Below, one piece after another: positions 45,242 through 55,697 of a stretch of 64,000 nt of DNA. Source of the DNA: Bacteroidales bacterium (GTDB lineage: Bacteria; Bacteroidota; Bacteroidia; Bacteroidales; P3). The stretch's first letter is position 1, and each line of letters opens with the position of its first letter. The position numbers were made by a program, and so were the translations under genes. The stretch spans positions 27,756 through 91,755 of the forward strand of contig JAFTDW010000008.1 of assembly GCA_017454015.1 (NCBI GenBank), read 5' to 3'. A model generated the notes under the pieces. It saw only the letters and a list, made by a program, of their open reading frames with translations, did not search any database and was not told the DNA's origin.

Positions 45242-45796
45242 TTACTTGGCAGCTGCCTTGCCGGCTTTCTTGCGAATCTCTTCACCCTTGAAGCGGATAC
45301 CCTTGCCCTTGTACGGCTCAGGCTTGCGGAGCGACCGTATCTTGGCGGCGGCCTGTCCCAGTATCTGCTTGTCGGCGGAGGTCATAGTGATGATGGGGTT
45401 CTTACCTTTCTCGGTGACTGTCTCGACCTTGATTTCTGGAGGCAGTTCGAAATATATCTTGTGGGAATAGCCCAGATCCATCTCCATCACCTGGCCGTTG
45501 GCCTGCACTTTGTAGCCGACGCCAATGACCTCTTGCACGGTCTTGAAGCCTTCCGACACACCCTTCACCATGTTGGCGGTGAGAGCACGGTAGAGGCCGT
45601 GAAGAGCTTTGTCTTGCTTGCTATCCGACGGACGCTCGAAAGTCAGCACGCCATCCTCCTGCTTTACGGTGATGGCAGGGTTGATCTGCTGCTTGAGCTC
45701 GCCCAGAGGACCCTTTACAGTGAGGACATTGTCATCCGACACTTTCACCTCAACACCCTTGGGCAGGTGTATCGGCATCTTACCTATTCTTGACAT
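45242..45796 (-). CDS. rplF: 50S ribosomal protein L6
   Basis: The 184 residues: MSRIGKMPIHLPKGVEV, LTVKGPLGEL, LHGLYRALTANMVKGVSEGF, IGVGYKVQANGQVMEMDLGYSH, and the C-terminal RKPEPYKGKGIRFKGEEIRKKAGKAAAK. L6 lies near the sarcin-ricin loop where EF-G acts. Confidence 0.98.
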   Translation of the reverse strand: MSRIGKMPIHLPKGVEVKVSDDNVLTVKGPLGELKQQINPAITVKQEDGVLTFERPSDSKQDKALHGLYRALTANMVKGVSEGFKTVQEVIGVGYKVQANGQVMEMDLGYSHKIYFELPPEIKVETVTEKGKNPIITMTSADKQILGQAAAKIRSLRKPEPYKGKGIRFKGEEIRKKAGKAAAK

Positions 45797-45823
45797 ATCT
45801 TATAATCTCCTCTCTTTTTAGGT

Positions 45824-46222
45824 TTAACTGATGTAACAAATGACCTCGCCACCGACGTTGAGACCGCGGGCCTCCTTGTCGGTCATGAGACCTTTGGACG
45901 TCGAAATGATAGCAATGCCCAAGCCGTTGAGCACGCGTGGCATCTCGTCGACGGAGACATAGCGGCGCAGACCGGGGCTGCTGACGCGCTTGAGCTCGGA
46001 GATTGCCGACTCTTTGGTCTGGGGGTGATACTTCAACGCTATCTTGATTGTGGGGTATTTTACAGCGTCGTCGAATTTGTAATTGAGAATGTAGCCTTTC
46101 TCGAAGAGGATCTTGGTCATCTCCTTCTTGAGTTTAGAGGCAGGCATCTCCACCACGCGGTGCTTGGCCGCTATGGCGTTCCTCATACGTGTGAGGTAAT
46201 CTGCAATGGGATCTGTAACCAT
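45824..46222 (-). CDS. rpsH: 30S ribosomal protein S8
   Basis: The 132 residues: [40 protein letters not shown], and the C-terminal [36 protein letters not shown]. In E. coli S8 represses the spc operon by binding an mRNA site near rplE; I did not identify an equivalent. Confidence 0.98.
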   Translation of the reverse strand: MVTDPIADYLTRMRNAIAAKHRVVEMPASKLKKEMTKILFEKGYILNYKFDDAVKYPTIKIALKYHPQTKESAISELKRVSSPGLRRYVSVDEMPRVLNGLGIAIISTSKGLMTDKEARGLNVGGEVICYIS

Positions 46223-46311
46223 TTCTATTTGTTTTTAGTTTTGTAGTATTGGCGTTTTTGGGTCTTACCAACTTGCAAAAACTCCTTTAATTTCTTTACT
46301 TCAATGAAGGA

Positions 46312-46611
46312 CTACCAGCTTGATTTCTTTACACCGGGGATCAAGCCGGCGAGAGCCATCTCGCGGAAATTGATACGCGAGATACCAAACTGACGCATAT
46401 AGCCCTTGGGGCGACCGGTGAGCTGGCAACGGTTGTGCTGGCGGATGGGGCAGGCGTTCTTGGGGAGCTTCTGGAGGGCTATGACAGCCTGCTCGACCTC
46501 CTCGGGAGTACCTTTACGCACCATTTCCTTGAGTGCAGCGCGTTTTGCGGCATAACGAGCCGTCATCTTAGCTCTTTTGCGCTCTCTTGCTTTGATAGAT
46601 TCTTTTGCCAT
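46312..46611 (-). CDS. rpsN: 30S ribosomal protein S14 (zinc-free type)
   Basis: The 99 residues: [65 protein letters not shown]. The CxxC...CxxC zinc knuckle of short S14 is absent; only isolated Cys remain. It sits between rplE (9 nt) and rpsH. Confidence 0.97.
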   Translation of the reverse strand: MAKESIKARERKRAKMTARYAAKRAALKEMVRKGTPEEVEQAVIALQKLPKNACPIRQHNRCQLTGRPKGYMRQFGISRINFREMALAGLIPGVKKSSW

Positions 46612-46620
46612 TCTATGATA

Positions 46621-47181
46621 CTATTTTTGTTGATTCTTGAACGGAAGACCGAACTGTTTGAGCAGCGACATGGCCTCCTTGTCGGTGCGGGCGGAGGTCA
46701 CGAAGGTGATATCCATACCCTGGATGCGGTCGATCTTGTCGATGTCGATCTCGGGGAAGATAATCTGCTCGGAGATGCCGAAAGTATAGTTGCCCATACC
46801 GTCGAAACCCTTGTCGTTGATGCCGCGGAAGTCGCGGATACGGGGTATAGAGGCAGTGATGAGGCGCTCCAGGAACTCGTACATACGCTCGCCACGGAGG
46901 GTCACTCTCACTCCGATAGGCATGCCGCGACGCAGTTTGAAGTTGGATATATCCTTCTTCGACTTGGTGGCGACGGCTTTCTGGCCGGAGATGAGGGTCA
47001 TCTCCTCGACACCTTTGTCGATAACTTTCTTATCGGCTATAGCGGTCTTGCCAAGGCCTTGGTTGAGGGTGATTTTGAGGAGGCGGGGGCACTGCATGAT
47101 GGTCTTGTAGCCATACTCTTTCATGAGGGCGCCCTGGATTTCCTCTTTGTATTTGGTTTTTAATGCTGGTGTGTAGCTCAT
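46621..47181 (-). CDS. rplE: 50S ribosomal protein L5
   Basis: 5S rRNA-binding protein of 186 residues: [96 protein letters not shown]. Its ATG shares one nucleotide with the rplX stop (TAATG), indicating translational coupling. Confidence 0.98.
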   Translation of the reverse strand: MSYTPALKTKYKEEIQGALMKEYGYKTIMQCPRLLKITLNQGLGKTAIADKKVIDKGVEEMTLISGQKAVATKSKKDISNFKLRRGMPIGVRVTLRGERMYEFLERLITASIPRIRDFRGINDKGFDGMGNYTFGISEQIIFPEIDIDKIDRIQGMDITFVTSARTDKEAMSLLKQFGLPFKNQQK

Positions 47182-47495
47182 TATTTAATCTCCTCCCCTG
47201 ATTTTTTAGAGTAACGGACGAGTTTGCCTGTCTTCTCGCTGATCCTGCGACCTATGCGGGTGGGGGTCTTGCCGTCCATTACCATAAGGTTAGAAATGTG
47301 GATAGGGGCCTCTTGCTCCACGATGCCACCCTGGGTGTTCTTTGCATTGGGTTTCGTGTGCTTCTTGTTGACATTACGGCCCTCAACGATGGCGCGGTTC
47401 TTCTCGGGGAAGACCTTGAGCACTTTGCCGGTCTTGCCCTTGTCGTCGCCCGCTATCACCATCACGGTGTCTCCTTTTTTAACGTGCAGTTTCAT
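47181..47495 (-). CDS. rplX: 50S ribosomal protein L24
   Basis: The 104 residues: [49 protein letters not shown] (KOW motif), [21 protein letters not shown]. An initiator of 50S assembly, next to L14. Confidence 0.98.
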   Translation of the reverse strand: MKLHVKKGDTVMVIAGDDKGKTGKVLKVFPEKNRAIVEGRNVNKKHTKPNAKNTQGGIVEQEAPIHISNLMVMDGKTPTRIGRRISEKTGKLVRYSKKSGEEIK

Positions 47496-47528
47496 ATTCT
47501 TGTTTCTTTTTTTACTTTGTGAATGAGG

Positions 47529-47897
47529 TTAGAGCACCTCCGGAGCGAGGGACACGATTTTCATGAACTGTTTCTCGCGGAGCTCGCGGCCTACGGGTCC
47601 GAAGATACGGGTGCCGCGGAGTTCATCGGCAGCTGTGAGGAGCACGCAGGCATTGTCGTCAAAACGGATATAGGTACCGTCGGCACGACGAATCTCTTTC
47701 TTGGTGCGAACCACCACTGCTTTGGAAACAGCGCCCTTCTTAATGTTGCCAGAGGGGATAGCATCCTTTATAGCCACCACTATCGTGTCGCCGATGCTTG
47801 CGTAGCGTTTCTTGGTGCCTCCCAGCACACGGATGCAGAGAGCGCTCTTGGCTCCGCTGTTGTCCGCTACGGTCATTCTTGTTTCTTGCTGTATCAT
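47529..47897 (-). CDS. rplN: 50S ribosomal protein L14
   Basis: The 122 residues: [77 protein letters not shown]. It forms inter-subunit bridge B8 and is the docking site of the silencing factor RsfS. Confidence 0.98.
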   Translation of the reverse strand: MIQQETRMTVADNSGAKSALCIRVLGGTKKRYASIGDTIVVAIKDAIPSGNIKKGAVSKAVVVRTKKEIRRADGTYIRFDDNACVLLTAADELRGTRIFGPVGRELREKQFMKIVSLAPEVL

Positions 47898-47964
47898 TTT
47901 TCTTTGCTTCTTTTTTAATCTGTTAAAAGGAAACCCTTAACGGGGTTTTATTCAGAGGTCCCTT

Positions 47965-48219
47965 TTACTTGGCTTTCTCGACTATCTCAACGAGGCGCCA
48001 GCATTTGTTCTTGCTGAGGGGGCGGGTCTCCATGATACGCACGGTGTCGCCGATGTTGCACTCGTTCTTCTCGTCGTGAGCCATGAATTTGGTGGTCTTC
48101 TTGACAAACTTGCCGTACATGGGGTGTTTGACCCTACGCTCGACCATGACAACGATGGATTTCTCCATCTTGTTGCTCACCACAATGCCGATCCTCTCTT
48201 TTCTTAGATTTCTTTCCAT
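47965..48219 (-). CDS. rpsQ: 30S ribosomal protein S17
   Basis: The 84 residues: [79 protein letters not shown]-fold protein at the 5' domain of 16S rRNA. It follows rpmC after 15 nt. Confidence 0.98.
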   Translation of the reverse strand: MERNLRKERIGIVVSNKMEKSIVVMVERRVKHPMYGKFVKKTTKFMAHDEKNECNIGDTVRIMETRPLSKNKCWRLVEIVEKAK

Positions 48220-48234
48220 CTCGATAAGGTTTTA

Positions 48235-48456
48235 CTATTTGCTTTCGTCGGTCTTGTTTTGCTGGGCTATCTCGCGGGCGCGGAGCTCAGTAAGGCAACG
48301 TGCAATGTTTTTTCTACTTTCTTTAATTTTATTGGGGTTCTCAATAGGCGACACTGCATGGCTGAGGACCATTTTCTGGTGCAAGGTGCGCTCATTGTCC
48401 AGCCGCTCCATGAGTTCGGCGGTCGAAAGCTCTTTGAGTTCTACTTTGTTTTTCAT
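48235..48456 (-). CDS. rpmC: 50S ribosomal protein L29
   Basis: The 73 residues: MKNKVELKELSTAELMERLDNERTLHQKMVLSHAVSPIENPNKIKESRKNIARCLTELRAREI. Two long helices at the tunnel exit beside L23; the spacer VSPIENP between the two halves is usual for the phylum. Confidence 0.97.
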   Translation of the reverse strand: MKNKVELKELSTAELMERLDNERTLHQKMVLSHAVSPIENPNKIKESRKNIARCLTELRAREIAQQNKTDESK

Positions 48457-48487
48457 GTCTTGATGTCTTTTGTGCTGTTACGGCTGG

Positions 48488-48910
48488 TTATTCCTCAATA
48501 TAATCTCTTTTTACGATGAACTTGGTGGTGATGGGCAGTTTCTGGGCTGCAAGGCGGAGAGCCTCTTTTGCCACATCCATCGGCACGCCTTCGCATTCAA
48601 AGAGTATAGTGCCGGGCATTACGCGCGCCACGAAGTACTCGGGGGCACCCTTACCTTTACCCATACGCACCTCGTTAGGTTTCTTGGTGATGGGCTTGTC
48701 GGGGAATATGCGAATCCATATCTGGCCTTCCCTCTTCATGTGACGGGTAACGGCCTGACGGGCAGCCTCTATCTGGCGGCCAGTGATAAAGCAAGTCTCA
48801 AGCGATTTGATGCCGAAAGTACCGAAAGCCAGTTCGTGGCCACGGAAGGCGTTGCCTTTAATCTTGCCTTTCTGCTGTTTTCTGTATCTTGTTTTCTTAG
48901 GTTGTAACAT
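48488..48910 (-). CDS. rplP: 50S ribosomal protein L16
   Basis: The 140 residues: [105 protein letters not shown]. It positions tRNA and 5S rRNA. The 115-nt gap from rpsC is one of the long spacers of the cluster. Confidence 0.98.
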   Translation of the reverse strand: MLQPKKTRYRKQQKGKIKGNAFRGHELAFGTFGIKSLETCFITGRQIEAARQAVTRHMKREGQIWIRIFPDKPITKKPNEVRMGKGKGAPEYFVARVMPGTILFECEGVPMDVAKEALRLAAQKLPITTKFIVKRDYIEE

Positions 48911-49025
48911 GGCTCTTTTTTCAGTTTTAAGCTATTGGCTACAGGCTTGGGCTTAACGGGTCTGGCAATGCCGGCCGCTGCGCGCCTCTCGCCATTAACC
49001 AATAACCACATTCATGTTTTTCTTT

Positions 49026-49772
49026 TTACTTGGTATTGTTGCGGTTGGAGTTCCTCTTGCGGGGGCCGGACTGGGAGCGTCCGCCCATGCCTGCGGCGTG
49101 CTTTTCGTGCTGCTGGCCACCGACGGTGGAGGGCACGAGCTCGCGCTTGCCATACACTATGCCGCGGCAAATCCACACTTTCACGCCGATACGGCCGTAG
49201 GTGGTGTGGGCCTCTGCGAGGGCATAGTCAATGTCGGCACGCAGGGTGTGGAGAGGAGTGCGACCCTCTTTGTAGTGCTCGGTACGCGACATCTCGGCGC
49301 CGCCGATACGGCCGGAGATAGAGACCTTGATACCCTCGGCACCCATACGCATGGTGGAGGTGATGGCGGTCTTGATGGCGCGGCGGTACTGCACACGACC
49401 CTCAATCTGCTTGGCGATGTTCTGGGCCACGAGAACCGAATCGAGCTCGGGTCGTTTCACCTCGGATATCTTTATCTGGACATCCTTGTCGGTGAGTTTC
49501 TTGAGCTCCTCGTTGAGCTTGTCAACCTCGGAACCTGCCTTGCCGATGATGAGACCCGGACGAGCGGTGTTGATGGTTACGGTAAGGAGTTTGAGTGTAC
49601 GCTCGATGTAAATCTTCGAGATACCAGCCTTGGCCAGACGGGCGTTGAGGTACTTGCGGATCTTGTCGTCCTCGACAAGTTTCTGCTCAAACTTGCGACC
49701 GCCAAACCAGTTGGAGTCCCAGCCACGGATAATACCCAGTCTGTTTCCTATTGGGTTAGTCTTTTGTCCCAT
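49026..49772 (-). CDS. rpsC: 30S ribosomal protein S3
   Basis: The 248 residues: [25 protein letters not shown], a KH domain with the GxxG loop in [17 protein letters not shown], and the C-terminal [41 protein letters not shown]. The basic Asn-rich tail ([11 protein letters not shown]) extends the protein at the mRNA entry site. Confidence 0.98.
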   Translation of the reverse strand: MGQKTNPIGNRLGIIRGWDSNWFGGRKFEQKLVEDDKIRKYLNARLAKAGISKIYIERTLKLLTVTINTARPGLIIGKAGSEVDKLNEELKKLTDKDVQIKISEVKRPELDSVLVAQNIAKQIEGRVQYRRAIKTAITSTMRMGAEGIKVSISGRIGGAEMSRTEHYKEGRTPLHTLRADIDYALAEAHTTYGRIGVKVWICRGIVYGKRELVPSTVGGQQHEKHAAGMGGRSQSGPRKRNSNRNNTK

Positions 49773-49787
49773 TCTGTTGTCTTCTTT

Positions 49788-50231
49788 TTATTTGTTTTCT
49801 TCTTCTGTTTGAGCCGGCTCGGTTGTAGTGGTCTCATCGATACGGCTGCCGATAATCATTGTGATATGATTGCTACGTTTGCGGATACGATAGCCACGGC
49901 CTTGCGGTGCGGTACGCATACGTTTCATGGTGCGGCCTTCGTCGACCATGATTTGCTTGACGTACAGCTGGCTATCCTCCATGCGACGACCCTCGTTCTT
50001 GGCCTGCCAGTTGGCTATGGCGGAAAGGAGGAGCTTGCGCATCTTGGGAGCTGATTCGCGGGGGTTGTATTGCAATATACCGAGAGCCTTCTCTACGTCG
50101 ACGCCTCTGATGAGGTCGGCCACAAGACGGGTCTTGCGCGGCGAAGTAGGATTGTTCCTAAGCTTGGCCACATAGAGGGTCTTCTGAGCTTCTTTGCGTG
50201 CGTCTGCACTGTTCTTTTTTCTACGTCCCAT
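49788..50231 (-). CDS. rplV: 50S ribosomal protein L22
   Basis: The 147 residues: [82 protein letters not shown] (the beta hairpin that reaches the exit tunnel). The acidic C-terminal tail [11 protein letters not shown] is an addition beyond the usual 110 residues. Confidence 0.98.
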   Translation of the reverse strand: MGRRKKNSADARKEAQKTLYVAKLRNNPTSPRKTRLVADLIRGVDVEKALGILQYNPRESAPKMRKLLLSAIANWQAKNEGRRMEDSQLYVKQIMVDEGRTMKRMRTAPQGRGYRIRKRSNHITMIIGSRIDETTTTEPAQTEEENK

Positions 50232-50240
50232 TTTCTTTTT

Positions 50241-50297
50241 AGTTTTTAGTTTTAAGGCACCGGGGCTTTTACGGCCCCTGACTTAAAACTTATAACT
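50241..50297 (-). repeat. Spacer hairpin element between rpsS and rplV
   Basis: AGTTTTTAGTTTTAAG (50241-50256) and CTTAAAACTTATAACT (50282-50297) are inverted with 2 mismatches in 16. Inside, GGGGC (50262-50266) and GCCCC (50274-50278) pair around TTTTACG. The 75-nt gap is therefore one long stem-loop. Confidence 0.65.
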
Positions 50298-50306
50298 CAC
50301 TTCTTT

Positions 50307-50585
50307 TTATTTCTTCGCTTTGTCTTTTGATCCGGCATGACCTCTGAAGATACGGGTAGGGGCAAACTCGCCGAGCTTGTGTCCCACCATGTTCTCGGTA
50401 ACATACACCGGGATGAACTTGTTGCCGTTGTGTACAGCTATGGTCTGGCCTACGAAATCGGGGGAGATCATCGAGGCGCGCGACCAAGTCTTTATGGTCA
50501 CTTTCTTGTTGGACTGCTGGGCGGCAATGACGCGTTTCTCCAGTTTATGGAAGATATACGGACCTTTCTTTAATGAACGACTCAT
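50307..50585 (-). CDS. rpsS: 30S ribosomal protein S19
   Basis: The 92 residues: [74 protein letters not shown]. Forms the A-site finger contacts in the 30S head with S13. It starts 19 nt after rplB. Confidence 0.98.
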   Translation of the reverse strand: MSRSLKKGPYIFHKLEKRVIAAQQSNKKVTIKTWSRASMISPDFVGQTIAVHNGNKFIPVYVTENMVGHKLGEFAPTRIFRGHAGSKDKAKK

Positions 50586-50604
50586 TTCTTCTCTTGTTTA
50601 CGAT

Positions 50605-51429
50605 TTATTTCTTTCTTCTTTCAACAATATACTTGCTGGACTGCTTCTTCGGGGCGCGAGTCTTGTAACCCTTTGCGGGTATACCCTTGCGCGAGCGCGG
50701 ATGACCGCCGCTCTGACGGCCTTCGCCACCACCCATGGGGTGGTCGACAGGGTTCATGACGACGCCACGGTTGCGAGGACGGCGACCGAGCCAACGGCTG
50801 CGGCCGGCCTTGCCGCCGACTTCGAGGTTGTGCTCAGGGTTGGAGACGATACCCACGGTGGCACGGCAGGCCTGGAGTATCATGCGCATCTCGCCGCTGG
50901 GCATCTTGATGATGGCATACTTGCCGTCGCGCGACATGAGCTGTGCATAGGCACCGGCGGAACGCACCATCTTGGCGCCCTGGCCGGGACGAAGCTCGAT
51001 GTTGTGAATCAGCGTACCAAAAGGTATCTCGGCAAGGAACAAGGTGTTGCCAAGGTCGGGGGATACGCCCTTGCCAGACATGACGGTCTGACCCACCTTG
51101 AGCCCCTGGGGAGCAACGATGTAGCGCTTCTCGCCGTCGGCGTAGTACACCAGGGCGATACGCGAGCTGCGGTTGGGGTCGTACTCGATAGTCTTAACGG
51201 TAGCGGGGATGCCGTCTTTGTCGCGCTTGAAGTCGATAAAACGGTAGAGTTGCTTGTGACCGCCGCCAAGATAACGCATTGTCATCTTGCCTTGGTTGTT
51301 ACGGCCACCCGATTTGCTGTAGCCGATAACCAGGCTTTTCTCCGGCTTGCGGGTAGTGATATCGTCGTTGGTGACGATAATCTTATGGCGCTGACCGGGA
51401 GTTGTCGGTTTGATTTTCTTTAAAGCCAT
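50605..51429 (-). CDS. rplB: 50S ribosomal protein L2
   Basis: The 274 residues: [68 protein letters not shown], and the C-terminal [28 protein letters not shown] with the conserved histidine near the peptidyl transferase centre. Confidence 0.98.
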   Translation of the reverse strand: MALKKIKPTTPGQRHKIIVTNDDITTRKPEKSLVIGYSKSGGRNNQGKMTMRYLGGGHKQLYRFIDFKRDKDGIPATVKTIEYDPNRSSRIALVYYADGEKRYIVAPQGLKVGQTVMSGKGVSPDLGNTLFLAEIPFGTLIHNIELRPGQGAKMVRSAGAYAQLMSRDGKYAIIKMPSGEMRMILQACRATVGIVSNPEHNLEVGGKAGRSRWLGRRPRNRGVVMNPVDHPMGGGEGRQSGGHPRSRKGIPAKGYKTRAPKKQSSKYIVERRKK

Positions 51430-51480
51430 TGTTTTTCTTTCTTTAAGGACCAGTTATCAGTAGGTCCGACTATAATTTGG

Positions 51481-51831
51481 TTAGATACTTGCGTAGAAGT
51501 CGATGGTGTTGTCCGGTGCCAGTGTCACCACAGCTTTCTTGAAAGCGTTGGTGCGACCCGAGATGAAACCAGCCTTGGTGTAGCGCGATTTGCGCTTGCC
51601 GGCATAGTTCATGGTGTTGACATCGAGAACCTTGACATTGTAGAACGACTCCACGGCCTTTTTAATCTCTATCTTGTTGGCACGGCGGTCGACAATGAAG
51701 CCGTAGCGGTTGTGAGCCACTGGCTGCGGTTTGTCCTTTTTCCGCTGCATGCGGGTAAGCTTAGGATTGGCTGCTTCCTCGGAGAGGCGAGTCATCTTCT
51801 CGCTGATGAGAGGTTTTATTATAATGTTCAT
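51481..51831 (-). CDS. rplW: 50S ribosomal protein L23 with insertion
   Basis: The 116 residues: MNIIIKPLISEKMTRL, then YGFIVDRRANKIEIKKAVESFYNVKVLDVNTMNYAGKRKSRYTKAGFISGRTNAFKKAVVTL and DNTIDFYASI. Most L23 proteins of this phylum are about 96 residues. The extra 20 lie between EKMTRL and YGFIV and are basic (NPKLTRMQRKKDKPQPVAHN). L23 is the docking site for trigger factor and SRP at the tunnel exit, so the insertion would project near that site. Confidence 0.96.
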   Translation of the reverse strand: MNIIIKPLISEKMTRLSEEAANPKLTRMQRKKDKPQPVAHNRYGFIVDRRANKIEIKKAVESFYNVKVLDVNTMNYAGKRKSRYTKAGFISGRTNAFKKAVVTLAPDNTIDFYASI

Positions 51832-51861
51832 GTTGCTTACTAAGTCTTAATTGGTTTCTTA

Positions 51862-52494
51862 TTACTTGACAGCGAGGACGCGCTGTATCTCGTCAAGAGA
51901 GCCTTCGGACACCACCACGTTGACAGCGTTGACAATGTCGTAGGTGTTGAGCTGCGACACGGTAACCACTCTTACGTTGGGGATGTTGCGGGCCGAGAGG
52001 GCCACAGCCTTGTTCTGGCTCTCGAGCACGAAGAGCGACTTGCGGTCGGCAACCTGGAGGTTCTTGAGCACCTCTATCATTTGTTTGGTCTTGGGCTGCT
52101 CGAACGTGAAGTTCTCAACCACCTTGAGGGCGTTGTCGGCAGTCTTGGCGCTGATGGCCGAGCGGCGGGCGAGACGCTTCACCTTGATGTTGAGTTTGAA
52201 ACTATAGTCGCGCGGCTTGGGGCCGAACACGCGGGCGCCACCCACAAAGAGAGGGCTGTTGATATCGCCCGAGCGGGCACCGCCGGTGCCTTTCTGACGT
52301 TTGAGCTTACGAGTGCTGCCGGAAATCTCGGAACGCTCTTTGCTCTTGTGAGTACCCTGACGCTGGTCGGCGAGGAATTGCTTGCAGTCGAGGTAGACGG
52401 CATGCTCGTTGGGGGTAATGGCGAAGACAGAATCCTCGACGGTAACGGTTCTGCCGGTCTCGCTTCCGTTGATGTTATATACTTTTAGCTCCAT
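51862..52494 (-). CDS. rplD: 50S ribosomal protein L4
   Basis: The 210 residues: [24 protein letters not shown], then [65 protein letters not shown] (the tunnel loop), and [16 protein letters not shown]. In E. coli L4 autoregulates the S10 operon. Its start overlaps the rplC end by 10 nt. Confidence 0.98.
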   Translation of the reverse strand: MELKVYNINGSETGRTVTVEDSVFAITPNEHAVYLDCKQFLADQRQGTHKSKERSEISGSTRKLKRQKGTGGARSGDINSPLFVGGARVFGPKPRDYSFKLNIKVKRLARRSAISAKTADNALKVVENFTFEQPKTKQMIEVLKNLQVADRKSLFVLESQNKAVALSARNIPNVRVVTVSQLNTYDIVNAVNVVVSEGSLDEIQRVLAVK

Positions 52495-53114
52495 CTTTCA
52501 ATTTTTAAAATAGTTCCTTTGGGTCCCGGTACTGAACCTTTTACTAACATAAGATTTTTCTCGGCGATGATCTTGATCACCTCGAGGTTCTGGACTTTGA
52601 CGCGGTGGTTGCCGGTCTGACCAGCCATGCGCATGCCTTTGAAGATACGCGAGGGGTAGGAGGAGGCTCCTATGGAACCCGGGGCGCGGAGACGGTCGTG
52701 CTGGCCGTGAGTCAGATCGCCCACACCGCCGAAACCATGCCTTTTGACAACACCTTGGAAACCCTTGCCCTTGGACGTGCCGACGACATCGACATACTCG
52801 CCCTCCTGGAACACGTCGACGGTGAGTACCTCGCCGTATTTCTTCTTGTGGCCTTCCTCAAAGCGGCTGAACTCCGCGAGGTGCTGTTTGGGAGTTGTGT
52901 TGGCCTTGGCAAAATGACCGCGCATAGGCTTGGTAGTGCGCGACTCTTTCTTCTCGCCAAAAGCCAGCTGGATAGCCTCGTAACCATCCTTCTCAATTGT
53001 TCTGACTTGTGTTACCACACAAGGACCAGCTTCAATAACTGTGCACGGCACTTGCTTGCCGGAGGCATCATAAAGACTGGTCATTCCGATTTTCTTTCCT
53101 AATAATCCTGACAT
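52485..53114 (-). CDS. rplC: 50S ribosomal protein L3
   Basis: The 209 residues: [94 protein letters not shown]. The long arm reaching the peptidyl transferase centre is intact. An unusual 102-nt gap with competing hairpins separates it from rpsJ. Confidence 0.98.
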   Translation of the reverse strand: MSGLLGKKIGMTSLYDASGKQVPCTVIEAGPCVVTQVRTIEKDGYEAIQLAFGEKKESRTTKPMRGHFAKANTTPKQHLAEFSRFEEGHKKKYGEVLTVDVFQEGEYVDVVGTSKGKGFQGVVKRHGFGGVGDLTHGQHDRLRAPGSIGASSYPSRIFKGMRMAGQTGNHRVKVQNLEVIKIIAEKNLMLVKGSVPGPKGTILKIERWS

Positions 53115-53167
53115 TGCTTTGGATTGTTGTTGATTTGTTTTTATTTACTCCAGCTTATCGTGCCCGT

Positions 53168-53195
53168 GTCAACGGGGAGTGTTGACGGAGCCCCG
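53168..53195 (-). promoter_or_regulatory. Competing hairpins in the rpsJ-rplC gap
   Basis: GTCAAC (53168-53173) pairs with GTTGAC (53181-53186), and CGGGG (53173-53177) with CCCCG (53191-53195). The two stems share sequence and cannot form together. Extending the second gives TGTCGGGG against CCCC-gtt-GACA. Location in front of rplC-rplD suggests an attenuator or protein-binding leader. Confidence 0.4.
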
Positions 53196-53216
53196 ACATT
53201 GGCTGACTACTTGTTA

Positions 53217-53525
53217 TCACACTTTGATCTCAACCTCAACGCCGCTCGGAAGTTCGAGTTTCATAAGGGCGTCGATGGTCTTGGCGCGGTCGTTAATCTC
53301 GATATCCATGAGACGCTTGTAGGAGCTGAGCTCGAACTGCTCACGCGATTTCTTGTTGACGAAGGTTGACCTGTTGACGGTGAAAATCTTTTTGTTGGTC
53401 GGCAGCGGTATGGGACCGTTGACGATGGCACCCGTCATCTTGACGGTTTTTACAATCTTCTCGGCCGATTTGTCGACGAGGTTGTGATCGTAGGATTTCA
53501 GTTTGATTCTGATTTTCTGACTCAC
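53217..53525 (-). CDS. rpsJ: 30S ribosomal protein S10
   Basis: The 102 residues: [77 protein letters not shown]. Besides its 30S role it can bridge NusG and NusB in antitermination. It starts 25 nt after fusA; tuf, which often lies here in other phyla, is absent. Confidence 0.98.
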   Translation of the reverse strand: MSQKIRIKLKSYDHNLVDKSAEKIVKTVKMTGAIVNGPIPLPTNKKIFTVNRSTFVNKKSREQFELSSYKRLMDIEINDRAKTIDALMKLELPSGVEVEIKV

Positions 53526-53550
53526 GGTGTTTTACGTGTTTTGTTATTGT

Positions 53551-55644
53551 TTAGTAATAATTGTATTTGCTTTTCAAAATGTTCTCCTGCTGCTCGCGGC
53601 TCACCATCTCGTAGTGTGAGAATTCCATGGTGGCGTTGGCGCGGCCGGAGGTGATAGTGCGGAGAGCCGTCACATAGCCGAACATCTGTTCAAGCGGCAC
53701 CTGTGCGTGGATGGCCTGCACGCCGATACGCGCCGAGACATTCTCGAGCACGCCGCGGCGGCGGTTGAGGTCGCCAGTCACATCGCCCACGTATGCGTCG
53801 GGGGTGAGCACTTCGAGTTTCATGATGGGCTCCAGGAGCACCGGCATGGCTTTGCGGCAGGCCTCTTTGAAGCCTATCTTGGCACAGACCTCAAAGGAGA
53901 GCTGGTCGGAGTCCACGGGATGCGAGGAACCGTCGATGACGCGCACCTTGAGGCTGTCGACCGGATAGCCGGCCAATACGCCGTTGAGCATGGCACCCTC
54001 AAAACCTTTCTGGATAGCCGGTATGAACTCTTTGGGTATGTTGCCGCCCTTGACATCGTTGATGAACTGCAGGCCGGTGACACCCTCGTCGGCAGGGCCG
54101 AGCTCAAAGAGTATGTCGGCAAACTTGCCACGTCCGCCCGTCTGTTTCTTGTACACCTCGCGGTGCTGCACGGTGCGTGTGATAGCCTCTTTGTAGGCCA
54201 CCTCGGGGCGGCCTTGGTGCACCTCCACGCCGAACTCGCGACGGAGACGGTCGATGATGATGTCGAGGTGCAACTCACCCATGCCGCTGATGATGGTCTG
54301 TCCCGAGACCTCGTCGGTCTTGGTTCGGAAGGTTGGATCCTCTTCGGCAAGTTTCTGGAGGGCGTTCTCAAGCTTGTCCATCTCGCCTTGTGTGAGAGGT
54401 TCTACGGCAAGGCTTATGACTGGATCGGGAAACTTCATGGACTCAAGCACTATGGGGTGCTTCTCGTCGCACATGGTGTGACCCGTCTTGATGTCTCTAA
54501 GACCCACTGCCGCTCCTATGTCGCCGGCCTCGATACGGTCGAGGGGGTTCTGCTTGTTGGAGTGCATCTGCATGATGCGTGCCACGCGCTCTTTCTTTCC
54601 GGTGTTGGCGTTGTAGACGTATGAGCCGGAGTCGAGAGCGCCGCTGTACACTCTGAAGAAGCAGAGGCGGCCAACGTAAGGATCGGTGGCTATCTTAAAA
54701 GCGAGAGCCGAGAAAGGCGCGTTGACATCCATGGGACGTGTCTCGCTCTTCTCGGTCTTGGGGTTGATGCCCTCCACCTCTCTTATGTCGAGCGGTCCCG
54801 GAAGGAAAGCCGCCACGGCATCGAGGAGGGTTTGTATACCTTTGTTTTTAAAAGCCGAGCCGCACATTACGGGAACAATGCGCAGCTCAAGGGTTGCCTT
54901 GCGAATCTCGGCGATAATGTCGTCGGCAGTGATGGAGTCTGGATTGTCGAGGAACTTCTCGAGGAGCTCTTCGTTCTCCTCTGCCACCCCCTCAATAAGG
55001 CGCTGGCGGTAGTCGGCCACGGTCTCTTTAAGATCCTCGGGCATGGGAACCTCGTAGAACTTGGTTCCATTCGACGACTCGTCCCAGATAAGGGCCTTGT
55101 TGGCTATAAGGTCCACAACACCTTTGTAGAGGTCTTCCTGTCCGATAGGAATCTCGATAGGTATGGGGTTGGCCTTGAGTTTGTCCTTAATCTGCTCAAG
55201 CACGCCGAAGAAGTCGGCGCCTGCGCGGTCCATCTTGTTGATGAAGGCTATACGCGGCACATGGTACTTGTCGGCCTGGCGCCACACTGTCTCGGACTGG
55301 GGCTCCACGCCGCCCACAGCGCAGAAGATGGCAATGGCACCGTCGAGCACACGGAGCGAACGTTCCACCTCAACGGTGAAATCCACATGCCCCGGAGTGT
55401 CGATGATGTTGTACTTGTAGCTGTTGCCGTGCCATTCCCAGTATACGGTGGTGGCGGCCGAAGTGATGGTTATGCCGCGTTCCTGCTCCTGCACCATCCA
55501 GTCCATGGTGGCCGAACCCTCGTGGGTCTCGCCCAACTTGTAGTTCTTGCCGGTGTAGTACAATATGCGCTCAGTCGTCGTGGTCTTGCCCGCGTCGATA
55601 TGAGCCATAATGCCAATGTTGCGTGTGTAATGCAGGTCGGACAT
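53551..55644 (-). CDS. fusA: Elongation factor G
   Basis: Translocase GTPase of 697 residues. G1 [11 protein letters not shown] (14-24), switch region [25 protein letters not shown]3 DTPGHVDF, G4 NKMDRAG, then domain IV with [11 protein letters not shown] and domain V ending in the alpha/beta fold around [21 protein letters not shown]. All nucleotide-binding motifs are intact, unlike the degenerate EF-G2 paralogue known in gut Bacteroides. Confidence 0.98.
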   Translation of the reverse strand: MSDLHYTRNIGIMAHIDAGKTTTTERILYYTGKNYKLGETHEGSATMDWMVQEQERGITITSAATTVYWEWHGNSYKYNIIDTPGHVDFTVEVERSLRVLDGAIAIFCAVGGVEPQSETVWRQADKYHVPRIAFINKMDRAGADFFGVLEQIKDKLKANPIPIEIPIGQEDLYKGVVDLIANKALIWDESSNGTKFYEVPMPEDLKETVADYRQRLIEGVAEENEELLEKFLDNPDSITADDIIAEIRKATLELRIVPVMCGSAFKNKGIQTLLDAVAAFLPGPLDIREVEGINPKTEKSETRPMDVNAPFSALAFKIATDPYVGRLCFFRVYSGALDSGSYVYNANTGKKERVARIMQMHSNKQNPLDRIEAGDIGAAVGLRDIKTGHTMCDEKHPIVLESMKFPDPVISLAVEPLTQGEMDKLENALQKLAEEDPTFRTKTDEVSGQTIISGMGELHLDIIIDRLRREFGVEVHQGRPEVAYKEAITRTVQHREVYKKQTGGRGKFADILFELGPADEGVTGLQFINDVKGGNIPKEFIPAIQKGFEGAMLNGVLAGYPVDSLKVRVIDGSSHPVDSDQLSFEVCAKIGFKEACRKAMPVLLEPIMKLEVLTPDAYVGDVTGDLNRRRGVLENVSARIGVQAIHAQVPLEQMFGYVTALRTITSGRANATMEFSHYEMVSREQQENILKSKYNYY

Positions 55645-55697
55645 TGTTTTGTACTCTACCGTATTAGATGATGCTTAGAGAGGACTTTTGAGCGTTG

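Noticed and set aside
53115-53216. H-type pseudoknot in the rpsJ-rplC gap
   Set aside because: The required third loop would have zero nucleotides, so it is sterically impossible; competing hairpins are the better reading.
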